Shown here piece after piece: positions 1 through 7,617 of a DNA stretch of 58,063 nucleotides. The translations under genes and the position numbers were made by a program. The stretch comes from Candidatus Sericytochromatia bacterium S15B-MN24 CBMW_12 (lineage in GTDB: Bacteria; Cyanobacteriota; Sericytochromatia; S15B-MN24; UBA4093). The stretch lies in contig DAZV01000008.1 of NCBI GenBank assembly GCA_002083825.1, forward strand, positions 9,711 through 67,773, given 5' to 3'. Below the pieces are notes generated by a model. The model worked only from the letters and a program-made list of their open reading frames with translations. It made no database searches and had not been told where the DNA came from. How positions within the stretch are numbered: the stretch's first letter is position 1; each line of letters opens with the position of its first letter.

Positions 1-129
1 CTCCTTCCCCCGCTCCGCTCCCTTTCATGACCGCCGGACAATGGAAATCCCGTGTTTCCTTCCGCCTGACGAGTTTTTTCGAGAATTATTTTGGCCAATC
101 GGGGAGAATTGAAGTCGATCACCTGTTCG

Positions 130-770
130 ATTTTCTGTGGAAAACCCTGTGGATAACTTGGGGAAAGGGAGGGGAAAAATCGATTGTCAAGGGATTCCCC
201 TCAAGATCCAAAATTGAAACCTCTGTTCGATAGGGGGCCATGATCCTGATAGATACTAGGTCACAGCCTTCTTTAAACAAGTATTAAACGACCCCGGAGT
301 TATCCCCGCCCTCCGAGCGGCCTTGTGGACAATTCATCCCCATGCTGTGGACAACTCGCGGGGAGAGGGAGGGGAAAAGCTGTGGATAACCGACCGGAGG
401 GAGGGGATAGTTTGTGGAATGATCGTCGATCTCCGCGGCGCCCTGTGGATAAGTCTGTGGACATGCTCCCAGTTATCCACCGCGCGCTCCCGGCATGATC
501 GCCCACCGCTCCAGCGCTTCAGGGTCCATGGGGATAACTCTCACCATGGAGACAGGTTTACATCTGCTCCAAAGGGAGGCGCCAAGCGGGTTTCGCGTCC
601 TCGAAAGGCTTGTGCACAACCCGGTGGATAACCGGGCTCAAACTCTGTGGACAAGGAGGGGATAAGATCCGAGGTGTCCAATCTGTGGACAAGTAGGGGG
701 AGTTATCCCCAGGCTTATCGACTCCCAGGAGTCGCCACGTTAGACGATCATGGGCAGTTATCCCCATGAT
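130..770. other. oriC: Chromosomal replication origin (oriC), DnaA-box cluster
   Basis: Repeated 9-mers matching the DnaA box TTATCCACA or its complement TGTGGATAA are packed here. On the minus strand they lie at 136-144, 148-156, 324-332, 346-354, 381-389, 444-452, 456-464, 611-619, 623-631 (weak), 646-654 and 684-692. On the plus strand they lie at 473-481 and, as TTATCCCCA variants, at 703-711 and 758-766. An AT-rich stretch at 272-289 (tttaaacaagtattaaac) sits between two box groups and is a candidate unwinding element. The region lies immediately upstream of dnaN, the usual place for oriC between dnaA and dnaN. Short reading frames within it have no family signature and are interrupted by the boxes' regular spacing, so I treat the region as non-coding. 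DnaA itself would be to the left, outside the window. Confidence 0.9.
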
Positions 771-897
771 CCACTCCCCCTACTACTACGGGATCTAGAT
801 CTTTCTCCCGGAGAACCCCCGTTAAGGAGAAAAAAGAGGCTCCCAAAGACCCCCGTTTTCTTCTCCGAGGGAGGTGTCCAGAAGGTCCTGAAGCCAG

Positions 898-927
898 TTG
901 CGATCAGCCCGGAAGGCCTGCTAGAAT
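898..927 (+). promoter_or_regulatory. Probable dnaN promoter
   Basis: TTGCGA at 898-903 and TAGAAT at 922-927 are separated by 18 bp, a good sigma-70 type match, about 100 bp before the dnaN start. Prediction from consensus only. Confidence 0.5.
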
Positions 928-1037
928 AAGCAAATTGCAAACGAATTGCGGAACCCCGTCCCGAAGGCCTCCCGGCGAAGAAAGCTACGGGAAGCCAATG
1001 CTCGGTGACGATCCGCCTCGAATAGGAGATGCGCTCG

Positions 1038-2141
1038 ATGGAATTCACCTGTGCCCGGGAAGAACTCTCGAAAGGGATCCAGGCCGTTCAGCGCGTCGTC
1101 GCCAACCGCGGTCCCTTGCCGATTCTCAGCAACGTCCTCATCGCGACGGACGGCGACCGGCTCCGCATCACGGCGACCGACCTCGAAGTCGGCATCGAAG
1201 CCTCCGTTCCCGCCACCGTGAAGACCGCCGGAGCCGTGACGATCGCCGCCCGGCAACTGGCCGAGATCATCAACAAGCTCCCCAACGCCGAGGTCGCTCT
1301 CTCGGTCGGAGATTCCGGTTCCCGGGCCACGGTGCAGTGCGAGCGCTCTCGCTTCGTCCTTCCCGGTCTGCCTTCCGACGAGTTCCCCAAGCTGCCCCAG
1401 CTGGCTCCGAATGCGACGACCCTCAAGCTCGCTTCCGCCGAACTGCTCAAGGGCATTCGTCAAACCGCCTTCGCTGCCGCCAAGGATGATAAATCCGTCA
1501 TCAGCGGCATCTTCCTCCAGGTCAAGGACGGACACCTCGAAGTGGTCGCCACCGACGGCTATCGCCTCGCCTGGCGCCGCTGGGCCGTCGATTCCGACGG
1601 GAGCCTGGCCGTCATCGTCCCCGCCCGCGCCATGGGCGAGCTAGCCCGCTTGCTCAGCGCCAGCGAGGAATCCTCCGTGATCGTCGCCAACGCCCAGAAC
1701 CAGATCCTCTTCACCCTCGATGATCGCTTCATGACCAGCCGCCTGATCGACGGCACCTTCCCCAACTACGGCCAGATCATCCCCTCCACCTTCACCTGCC
1801 AGGTCCTGGTCGACCGGGGTCGCCTTCAGAGCGCCGTCGAGCGTGTCTCGATCATGGCGAGCGAACGCGAGGCCAAGGTCGTCAAGCTCACCTTCACCGA
1901 CGGCGACCTTCACCTCCAGGCCAACGCCATCGACCTCGGCGAAGGCGACGAGCACCTTCCCATCGAGTACGTCGGCGAGACGATGACCATCGCCTTCAAC
2001 GCCATCTACCTTCTAGACGCCCTCAAGGCCCTCGAAGGCGAGACCACGACGATCAAGCTCAATGGCAGCCTCATGCCCGCCCTGGTGCAGAGCCTCGACG
2101 ACGAGACCTACTCCTGCCTCTTGATGCCCATCCGAAGCTAA
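1038..2141 (+). CDS. dnaN: DNA polymerase III subunit beta (sliding clamp)
   Basis: The protein forms the ring-shaped dimer that tethers the replicative polymerase to DNA. The 367-residue length and sequence fit DnaN throughout: N-terminus MEFTCAREELSKGIQAV, PILSNVLI near residue 35, PGLPSDEFP in the middle, and the conserved C-terminal LLMPIRS tail (family: MPxR/MPMR-L). An ATG at 1029 directly abuts the AGGAG at 1024-1028, which leaves no spacer. The ATG at 1038 lies 9 nt after it and matches the family's N-terminus, so I choose 1038. The gene follows oriC, as in most bacteria, but recF does not follow directly: about 3.6 kb of unrelated genes intervene. A palindromic terminator follows. 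Confidence 0.97.
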   Translation: MEFTCAREELSKGIQAVQRVVANRGPLPILSNVLIATDGDRLRITATDLEVGIEASVPATVKTAGAVTIAARQLAEIINKLPNAEVALSVGDSGSRATVQCERSRFVLPGLPSDEFPKLPQLAPNATTLKLASAELLKGIRQTAFAAAKDDKSVISGIFLQVKDGHLEVVATDGYRLAWRRWAVDSDGSLAVIVPARAMGELARLLSASEESSVIVANAQNQILFTLDDRFMTSRLIDGTFPNYGQIIPSTFTCQVLVDRGRLQSAVERVSIMASEREAKVVKLTFTDGDLHLQANAIDLGEGDEHLPIEYVGETMTIAFNAIYLLDALKALEGETTTIKLNGSLMPALVQSLDDETYSCLLMPIRS

Positions 2142-2149
2142 GCGTTCAT

Positions 2150-2188
2150 GCGAAGGCCCTCGATTCTCTAAGAATCGGGGGCCTTCGC
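2150..2188. terminator. Bidirectional hairpin between dnaN and the convergent gene
   Basis: gcgaaggccctcgattc (2150-2166) pairs with gaatcgggggccttcgc (2172-2188) with one T-G wobble. It sits between the dnaN stop and the stop of the minus-strand gene that ends at 2189. The T-run is weak. Confidence 0.7.
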
Positions 2189-2692
2189 TTAGATCGGCGT
2201 TCCGGTCGCGACATACGAGTTGGTCCGAAGCGAGTAAAGGGTCAAACCGTGGGGATCGGAGGTCAAGTAGAACGGGGCATCTCCATTGGAGACTAACCAA
2301 TAAGTCTTGCCGGCCTGTGCATCCCGCCGCGGCTGGACCTGTTGCACCGTCCCCGTCGCCAAGGGCCTTCCCTGGCTGCGCCACGCGTAGTTTCCTTGCG
2401 CGTCGATGACTAGAACGCCCATGGATCCGCCCGGGCTGACCTTGCCTTCGACTTGAGTTGCCGGAATATCGATCGACCACCGGCCGACGATCTGCGAGTC
2501 CAGGGGACCTTGGGGCGAGACCGCGTCCACCCCAGGAGATCGCAGGATCTCCACCTCCTCGCCGCGGTGCATGGGGATGTCCTTGGGAGAGTGCATCTCG
2601 ATGTCTCCGGCCCTAGTCGGCAGCGCGATCCACGCCAGCGCCAGCCCTCCTGCAAGCAACCCCCAGCTATTTCGAATCCCCGTTCTCCTCAT
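2189..2692 (-). CDS. Secreted protein of unknown function
   Basis: A 167-residue protein with an N-terminal signal peptide: Arg-rich start, hydrophobic core about residues 10-24, probable cleavage after TRA. I chose the ATG at 2692 because GAGGAGAAAGG lies just before it; a longer frame to 2755 has no such site. The mature part contains IVGRWSIDIP followed by VLVIDAQGNYAW and LATGTVQQV, a pattern of short beta strands with a Gly-x-Tyr turn seen in small extracytoplasmic beta-barrel (lipocalin-like) proteins. I cannot name a family. The phrase VLVIDAQGNYAW resembles LRIDADRNYTY in the broken gene at 2929-3313, suggesting the two are divergently placed relatives. It is convergent with dnaN. Confidence 0.6.
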   Translation of the reverse strand: MRRTGIRNSWGLLAGGLALAWIALPTRAGDIEMHSPKDIPMHRGEEVEILRSPGVDAVSPQGPLDSQIVGRWSIDIPATQVEGKVSPGGSMGVLVIDAQGNYAWRSQGRPLATGTVQQVQPRRDAQAGKTYWLVSNGDAPFYLTSDPHGLTLYSLRTNSYVATGTPI

Positions 2693-2928
2693 CGCCTTTC
2701 TCCTCTCGCGGTTCTCAAGCACCCTCTGAGGGCTCACCATGCCTCGGAAGGCCATGACTCCTCGTATTGGCCCTTGAGTTCCCCCGCAACCCTACCAGAG
2801 TGGGGGGGAGGATCCCGTTGTGAATAATGATAAGTTTCCTACAATACGTTAGTTGTAATGACGCTTTCCAAATCATGGGTGCGTGATAGCGTAGGCGTGC
2901 CGAGACGGAGGGCAGGCAAGTAGGACGC

Positions 2929-3313
2929 ATGAAGCGAGGCTTTGAATGGCTCTTGAGCAGTCTCCTGATGGTCGGCATGGCAGGGTGTTGCTTAACCGTT
3001 GGAGGCCCAGCAGTGCAGCCTCTCAGCGAGAAAGGGGCGCCTGAGGCTTAGGTACCGGAGGGAGACTCTGGCAACGACGGGACCCGTGCCGTGACGACCT
3101 TGCGCATCGACGCCGACCGTAACTACACCTATGGCGGGACCTTCCAGGATGGTCGTCCGAAGCTCTACTACCTGGACTCATCCACCTACTGGGGTTTTCA
3201 GGAGCCTATCGGGGGCTACGACTTGCGCCGGGGAACTCCGATTCTCGGGCAAGAGGTCCTGGATCTACGGCTCCAAGAACAACCGGATGGCCGATTTCGC
3301 GGTCCTAGAGTGA
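2929..3313 (+). pseudogene. Broken small lipoprotein gene (in-frame stop plus probable frameshift)
   Basis: An ATG at 2929 begins a clear lipoprotein signal (MKRGFEWLLSSLLMVGMAGC), but the frame hits TAG at 3049 after 40 codons. The same frame continues beyond the stop with TTLRIDADRNYTYGG and YYLDSSTYWGF, which look like real protein. The likely end, SKNNRMADFAVLE and TGA at 3311-3313, is in another frame. The simplest reading is one gene with a nonsense mutation and a frameshift around 3240. It resembles the secreted protein at 2189-2692. A 40-residue lipopeptide plus a separate GTG-started product from 3091 is possible but less likely. Confidence 0.45.
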
Positions 3314-3328
3314 GAGGGGGCGGATGAC

Positions 3329-3883
3329 GTGCTGGATGTCTTGTTTGTGTGGGCGAGCCTGAGCGGGCTTCCATCCGGGAATGAGCTGGTCGCGGAGGGG
3401 ATTGAAGTCCCATCGACAATACTCGTCGCCCGGGCAAGCGCCAAGGAGCTAAACGCTCAGTTGTCCAAGGTGGATCCCCAAGCGATTGAAACGGCCCAAG
3501 CTCTCGTTACCGTCGCCAATGCTGCGGCCAACTTGAATTCGCTCCCCGCTGCCGATCGTCAGATCATCACGCAATTCACGGGGGATTTCATGGCCGTCGT
3601 CGAAGCCGACTCGGGCCTTCAGCAGAAGCGCCTGGAGATAAGCTTGAAAACCAAAAGCCAGCAGCCGGTTTCGCAGCAGGAGTGGAAAGACCTTCGTTCG
3701 CGCATCGCCAAGCTTCAGGAAAAGCTCAACACCAGCACGCGCTCGATGAAGGCCATGGAGAGCCTATCGCCCCCGGAAAAGAATCCCTACGCCGAACTTG
3801 CCACGAGCATCGGCATGATCCAGCAGCGCTTGGTGGCCTTGGCCGATCAGTTCTTCAAGGAGAAAAATAGGAGGGGGCGATGA
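3329..3883 (+). CDS. Hypothetical helical protein, coupled to downstream membrane protein
   Basis: A 184-residue protein, mostly charged and helical. Residues about 100-150 (QQKRLEISLKTKSQ, then KDLRSRIAKLQEKLN) look like a coiled coil. The best start I see is GTG at 3329, following a G-rich stretch (gagaggggg, 3311-3319). The first dozen residues are hydrophobic and could be a short anchor or the remains of a signal. The stop overlaps the next start as ATGA (3880-3883), so translation of the membrane protein is probably coupled to this gene and the two products likely work together. I do not recognise a family. Confidence 0.55.
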   Translation: MLDVLFVWASLSGLPSGNELVAEGIEVPSTILVARASAKELNAQLSKVDPQAIETAQALVTVANAAANLNSLPAADRQIITQFTGDFMAVVEADSGLQQKRLEISLKTKSQQPVSQQEWKDLRSRIAKLQEKLNTSTRSMKAMESLSPPEKNPYAELATSIGMIQQRLVALADQFFKEKNRRGR

Positions 3884-4809
3884 AGTGGGATGGCATACGG
3901 GCCATCCTCGAGCCAATTACCAGCATGTTGCCCAAAGAGCAGCTAGAATACTTGCAGGCATTCATCCAGAGCGTCGTCTTCTTAGTGACTCCGTGCGCTT
4001 ACTTCCTGGGCCTCTATATCTTTCACGTGTTTCTGTACGATCATGGCATCTCGGGTACCCAGACCATGTTCAAGGCCTCGTATCTGATCACGGGCCTCAT
4101 CTTCATGCTCATCGCGGGCCTCAATTTTGCGCTTTTTTTCGCATTGTTCCAGCGGTTCGCGGAGTTGGCCGGTAGCCTCGTCGGGGCGCTCACCCGTCGG
4201 GAACCCGAGCAAGGAGAGGGGACGTTATGGCCTCTGTGCCTCTACCGGTTCGTGCTGTACCTGGGACTGCTGGGAGGGTTCGAACTGTTCGGACCCATCA
4301 TTCTGGATATCTCCAGCGCCTCGGATGTGAACCATGTGATCGATGAGATGACGCGGCTCAACCCCTTTCATTTTTTTTCCGTCATCTGCGCCTGCATGAT
4401 GGCCCTCGTGGCCATGCTGATGTTCATCTCATCGAAATTCGGAGGCCTCTCACGCCAAGCGCTAAGCGTGGTCACCAGTGTGGTCCTGCTCATCGGGGTA
4501 CTGTTCGTCTCGTTCACCTATGCCGAGGTCTTGTATCCCGTTCTTTCTCCGCTGGTGGGCGGTGGCTTGCCCGTAAACGTCTGCATCACGCTACGTGATC
4601 CCGAGGCGATCATGCCGATGGATCCCAGCAAGAGCCAGCAGATGATCCTTAGAAGCGAGCATCATCTCTACTTGAAGCAGCGTCATTACGATGCCGTCGT
4701 CGAGATTCCCGTCGATCAGGTAGCTAGCATCCAGTACCTGAGTAAGGCGCTCGATTCCGCGAAACCCGTCGAATGCAGTTATTTTTCGTCGCCAAAGCCG
4801 GAGGAGTAG
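3880..4809 (+). CDS. Multi-pass membrane protein of unknown function
   Basis: A 309-residue protein with about five or six membrane spans, roughly at residues 28-52, 64-95, 120-142, 160-182 and 190-222. It ends in a soluble tail of about 90 residues (VCITLRDPEAIMPMDP onward) containing a Lys/Tyr-rich patch and VDQVASIQYL. It overlaps the preceding coiled-coil gene by 4 nt, so they form a two-gene unit. No transport, kinase or enzyme motif is visible, and I do not recognise the family. The downstream gene is convergent. Confidence 0.6.
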   Translation: MKWDGIRAILEPITSMLPKEQLEYLQAFIQSVVFLVTPCAYFLGLYIFHVFLYDHGISGTQTMFKASYLITGLIFMLIAGLNFALFFALFQRFAELAGSLVGALTRREPEQGEGTLWPLCLYRFVLYLGLLGGFELFGPIILDISSASDVNHVIDEMTRLNPFHFFSVICACMMALVAMLMFISSKFGGLSRQALSVVTSVVLLIGVLFVSFTYAEVLYPVLSPLVGGGLPVNVCITLRDPEAIMPMDPSKSQQMILRSEHHLYLKQRHYDAVVEIPVDQVASIQYLSKALDSAKPVECSYFSSPKPEE

Positions 4810-4879
4810 AAGGGATCGCGGTCAAACGCAAATCCGAACCCGGAACCACGATCCGGTGGGACGCGGTAAGTTTCGTCCC

Positions 4880-5665
4880 CTACTGCTGGCTGGACTTCAT
4901 CAACTGCCCGGAGATCTTGGTTACCAATTGCCGTGGAAGGTAAGCGACGGAGCGCGCCATCAGCGCGTTGACCGTGCCGGGTATCCGGATGACCGCGCGC
5001 TGACGCAAGGCCTGCATGCCAGCCTCTACGACCTGCTCGGCGCTCATGAAGGCGGCTTGCGGGTACTTGATGCCTTTGGGCCGGATTCCGGCGGTAGCCA
5101 TGAATTCCGTGCGCGTGGGACCGGGGCAGAGTGCCAGGACCTTGATGCCGTGGCCGCGAACTTCCTCGGCGAGACCCTCGGTGAACGCGAGCACGTAGGC
5201 CTTGGAGGCCGCGTAGGCCGAAAAGTGAGGGATCGGCTGAAAGGCGGCGGTGGAGGCGATGTTGACGATCGTTCCGGAGCCTCGAGCGATCATCCCCGGC
5301 AGGAAGCGGCGGGTCAGGCTGGTGAGAAACGTGACATTGAGATTAAGCATCCGTTCCAAGGCATCCACGTCCAGATCGGCATGCAAGCCGTGAACCCCGC
5401 AGCCGGCGTTGTTGATCACGCCGTCGACCTCGAGGCCGCGCTTCCGGACCTCGTCGAAGAGGATCCCAGCAGCCTGGGGCGCGGCGAGATCGAGGGGAAT
5501 CACGTGCACCTTGACGCCGTGGGCAGGAGCGAGGCGTTCCGCAAGGGCCTCCAGCTCGGCTTGACGGCGCGCGACGATGATCAAGTCGTGCCTCTCCTGG
5601 GCGAAGCGCTCGGCGAAGACTTTTCCGATGCCGCTGGAGGCTCCGGTGATGAGGGTGAGGGGCAT
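4880..5665 (-). CDS. Short-chain dehydrogenase/reductase
   Basis: A 261-residue NAD(P)-dependent oxidoreductase of the classical SDR family. The cofactor motif TGASSGIG lies at residues 6-13, NNAG about residue 87, and the catalytic Ser plus YAASK (Tyr-x3-Lys) about residues 138-155. An Arg-rich segment (VARRQAELEAL) after the second strand suggests NADP preference. The ATG at 5665 follows GGAGG by 5 nt, and the longer frame to 5728 lacks support. It most resembles the DltE/YqjQ-like group of acyl or fatty-alcohol type SDRs, but the substrate cannot be read from sequence. It is divergent from recF and convergent with the membrane protein gene. Confidence 0.85.
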   Translation of the reverse strand: MPLTLITGASSGIGKVFAERFAQERHDLIIVARRQAELEALAERLAPAHGVKVHVIPLDLAAPQAAGILFDEVRKRGLEVDGVINNAGCGVHGLHADLDVDALERMLNLNVTFLTSLTRRFLPGMIARGSGTIVNIASTAAFQPIPHFSAYAASKAYVLAFTEGLAEEVRGHGIKVLALCPGPTRTEFMATAGIRPKGIKYPQAAFMSAEQVVEAGMQALRQRAVIRIPGTVNALMARSVAYLPRQLVTKISGQLMKSSQQ

Positions 5666-5763
5666 GAGATCCTCCGTATTCCTGAGCGAACAGGTAGTTA
5701 GTATTGCGCCGCGCTTCAAAAAGCGCAATGGAGGGAGCCGCGGGCCTGTGAGATAATCATGGG

Positions 5764-6879
5764 GTGTTTCTTCGTTCGCTGAAGCTGGAAAACTTTCGAT
5801 CCTACGCGGAACTCGACCTCGAGTTCGACCGCCACAAGGTGATTTTCCTGGGGGATAACGCCCAAGGGAAGACCAACTTGCTGGAGGCGATCGCGATTCT
5901 GGCGACGGGGCAGTCGCCTTTCGCCGCGAAGGAGGCGGAGCTGATCCGCTGGGACGCCGATCAGGCCATCATCCGGAGCGTGGTGGAGCGCGAACTGGGG
6001 GCGACGGCCGTCGATCTGCTGTTTCGTGCCGGCGGAAGGCGGGCCATCCGGGTCAACGGGATCTACCAGCGGCGTTTCGCGGATCTGCTGGGCAAGGTCA
6101 TGATCGTGCTCTTCTCGGTCGAGGATCTTCAGCTCGTGAAGGGCTCTCCGTCGCACCGGAGGCGCTACCTCGACGGCATTCTGGTCCAGCTTTCTCCGAC
6201 TTACTACCAGGCCCTCCAGCATTATCAGCGGGTGCTCTTGCAGCGCAACAACGCCTTGCGGGCGATCGGCGAGGGTGTTTCGGCTGACAGCATCGAGATC
6301 TGGGACATCCAGCTGGCGCGCTACGGGGCCGAGATCTGGCGCAAGCGGCTCTCGCTCGTGGAGCAGCTCGCTTCGCGCGCAAAGGACTGGCATGCGGAGA
6401 TCTCGTCGGGGCACGAGCAGCTCTCCTTGAGGCTGCTGCCGGCGCTGGATCGGCTCGAGGGGGACGACTGGGAGCAGGCCTTGCTGGCTCAGCTCCAGGA
6501 GGGGCGGTCCAGGGAGATCGCTCGGGGTCAGACGCTGGCGGGTCCGCACCGGGATGATCTGGAGCTTACGATCAACGGGCGCGAGGCCAAGGCCTTCGCG
6601 TCTCAGGGACAGCAGCGGACGGTGGTTTTGGCGTTGAAGCTCGCGGAGCTCGACGTCTTTCGCCGCGAAGCCGCCGAGCCTCCCTTGTTGTTGCTCGACG
6701 ACGTTCTGGCGGAGCTGGATATCCGGCGGCAGAACGCTCTCTTGGCGGCCATCGGGGGAGAAGTTCAGACCTTCGTGACCTCGACGCACCTCAGCGACTT
6801 CACGGCCGACTGGATCGACGCGGCGGCGATATTTTCGGTGCATCGGGGCTCGGTGAGACCCTTCTCCAAGGCGTTTTAA
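5764..6879 (+). CDS. recF: DNA replication and repair protein RecF
   Basis: RecF is an SMC-like ATPase that helps load RecA at gaps in the RecFOR pathway. The 371-residue protein starts LRSLKLENFRSYAELDLEF. It has Walker A GDNAQGKTN near residue 31, the family signature LAGPHRDDLEL about residues 258-268 followed by ASQGQQRT, and Walker B LLLLDDVLAELD about residue 310. The start is GTG at 5764; an ATG at 5759 is out of frame. The Shine-Dalgarno is poor. recF usually follows dnaN directly, but here it is separated by several unrelated genes while remaining near the origin. Confidence 0.95.
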   Translation: MFLRSLKLENFRSYAELDLEFDRHKVIFLGDNAQGKTNLLEAIAILATGQSPFAAKEAELIRWDADQAIIRSVVERELGATAVDLLFRAGGRRAIRVNGIYQRRFADLLGKVMIVLFSVEDLQLVKGSPSHRRRYLDGILVQLSPTYYQALQHYQRVLLQRNNALRAIGEGVSADSIEIWDIQLARYGAEIWRKRLSLVEQLASRAKDWHAEISSGHEQLSLRLLPALDRLEGDDWEQALLAQLQEGRSREIARGQTLAGPHRDDLELTINGREAKAFASQGQQRTVVLALKLAELDVFRREAAEPPLLLLDDVLAELDIRRQNALLAAIGGEVQTFVTSTHLSDFTADWIDAAAIFSVHRGSVRPFSKAF

Positions 6880-6892
6880 TCTTCCTTATCTT

Positions 6893-6913
6893 GTCCCCCC
6901 TTGACGGGGGGAC
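6893..6913. terminator. Hairpin terminator after recF
   Basis: GTCCCCCC (6893-6900) and GGGGGGAC (6906-6913) form a perfect 8-bp stem with a 5-nt loop between the convergent recF and DUF5069 genes. A second C-run/G-run pair follows at about 6999-7016. Confidence 0.55.
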
Positions 6914-7017
6914 CACAGGGGGGTGTTTCAATCAAGTTCCTTATTGCTCACCTGAGGTTGAGATGAGGAACCTGGGAGCAGTGGCACCTCCCTTGATCCC
7001 CGCCGACAAGGGGGGAT

Positions 7018-7560
7018 TTATTGGAAGATGAGATCGAGCCGGCCTTCGTCGGCGTCCAGCAGTTGAAACCAGGTTTTGATCGCGTCGGCTCGCTCGGGCG
7101 GGACGGCGGCCTTGACGTGGCACATGAACGCCTTGAGGGACTCCGCGCTGGTGGGGGCGAGGGAGGCGAACTTCCGGTTGTATTCCTTGATGGCGTTGGG
7201 GGTCTTGATCTTGGTGCGCATGCTGAACCAGGTCACGACTTCCTGGTCGGAGCCGGCGGCTCGGACGGCCTTGGAGAATTCGTCGGGGGTGATGCCGTGC
7301 TGGGCGAAGAAGAAGGCGTCGAGGCTTCCCGGCCGTCCATAGGTGTGGGAGCCCAGTTTTTCGGTGAGGTGGGCGCGGGCCTTGTCGATGGCTCGGGGAA
7401 GGAAGACGTAGCCGTTGAGCATTTCGAAGGGGCTGCGCGGGGGGGCGGCGGTCAGGTCGATGACGTTGCCCTCTCCCTTCGGCGCGCCGAGCGCGCCGGT
7501 CTTGGCGAGCCCTTTCTTGGCTTCCATCTTGGCCTTGAACGGGTTGTTGTTTTTCTGCAT
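7018..7560 (-). CDS. DUF5069 domain protein
   Basis: A 180-residue soluble protein with a basic Lys-rich N-terminal tail (MQKNNNPFKAKMEAKKGL) followed by a DUF5069-type domain from about residue 40. It carries the pattern LPRAIDKARAHL, TYGRPGSLDAFFF, then FSKAVRAAGSDQEVVTWF. Members are uncharacterised. The tail could bind nucleic acid, but that is inference. It lies 57 nt downstream of the ADP-ribosylglycohydrolase gene on the same strand, so the pair is probably one operon. The ATG at 7560 follows a purine-rich ribosome site. Confidence 0.7.
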   Translation of the reverse strand: MQKNNNPFKAKMEAKKGLAKTGALGAPKGEGNVIDLTAAPPRSPFEMLNGYVFLPRAIDKARAHLTEKLGSHTYGRPGSLDAFFFAQHGITPDEFSKAVRAAGSDQEVVTWFSMRTKIKTPNAIKEYNRKFASLAPTSAESLKAFMCHVKAAVPPERADAIKTWFQLLDADEGRLDLIFQ

Positions 7561-7617
7561 GGTTTTCTTCCTCCAGGGGCATTTTACCCGGTGGATCGCG
7601 GGTCTACCGGGGCGGGG

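Noticed and set aside
27..631. Short reading frames across the origin region
   Set aside because: They run through the DnaA-box array, lack a ribosome site and show no protein signature.
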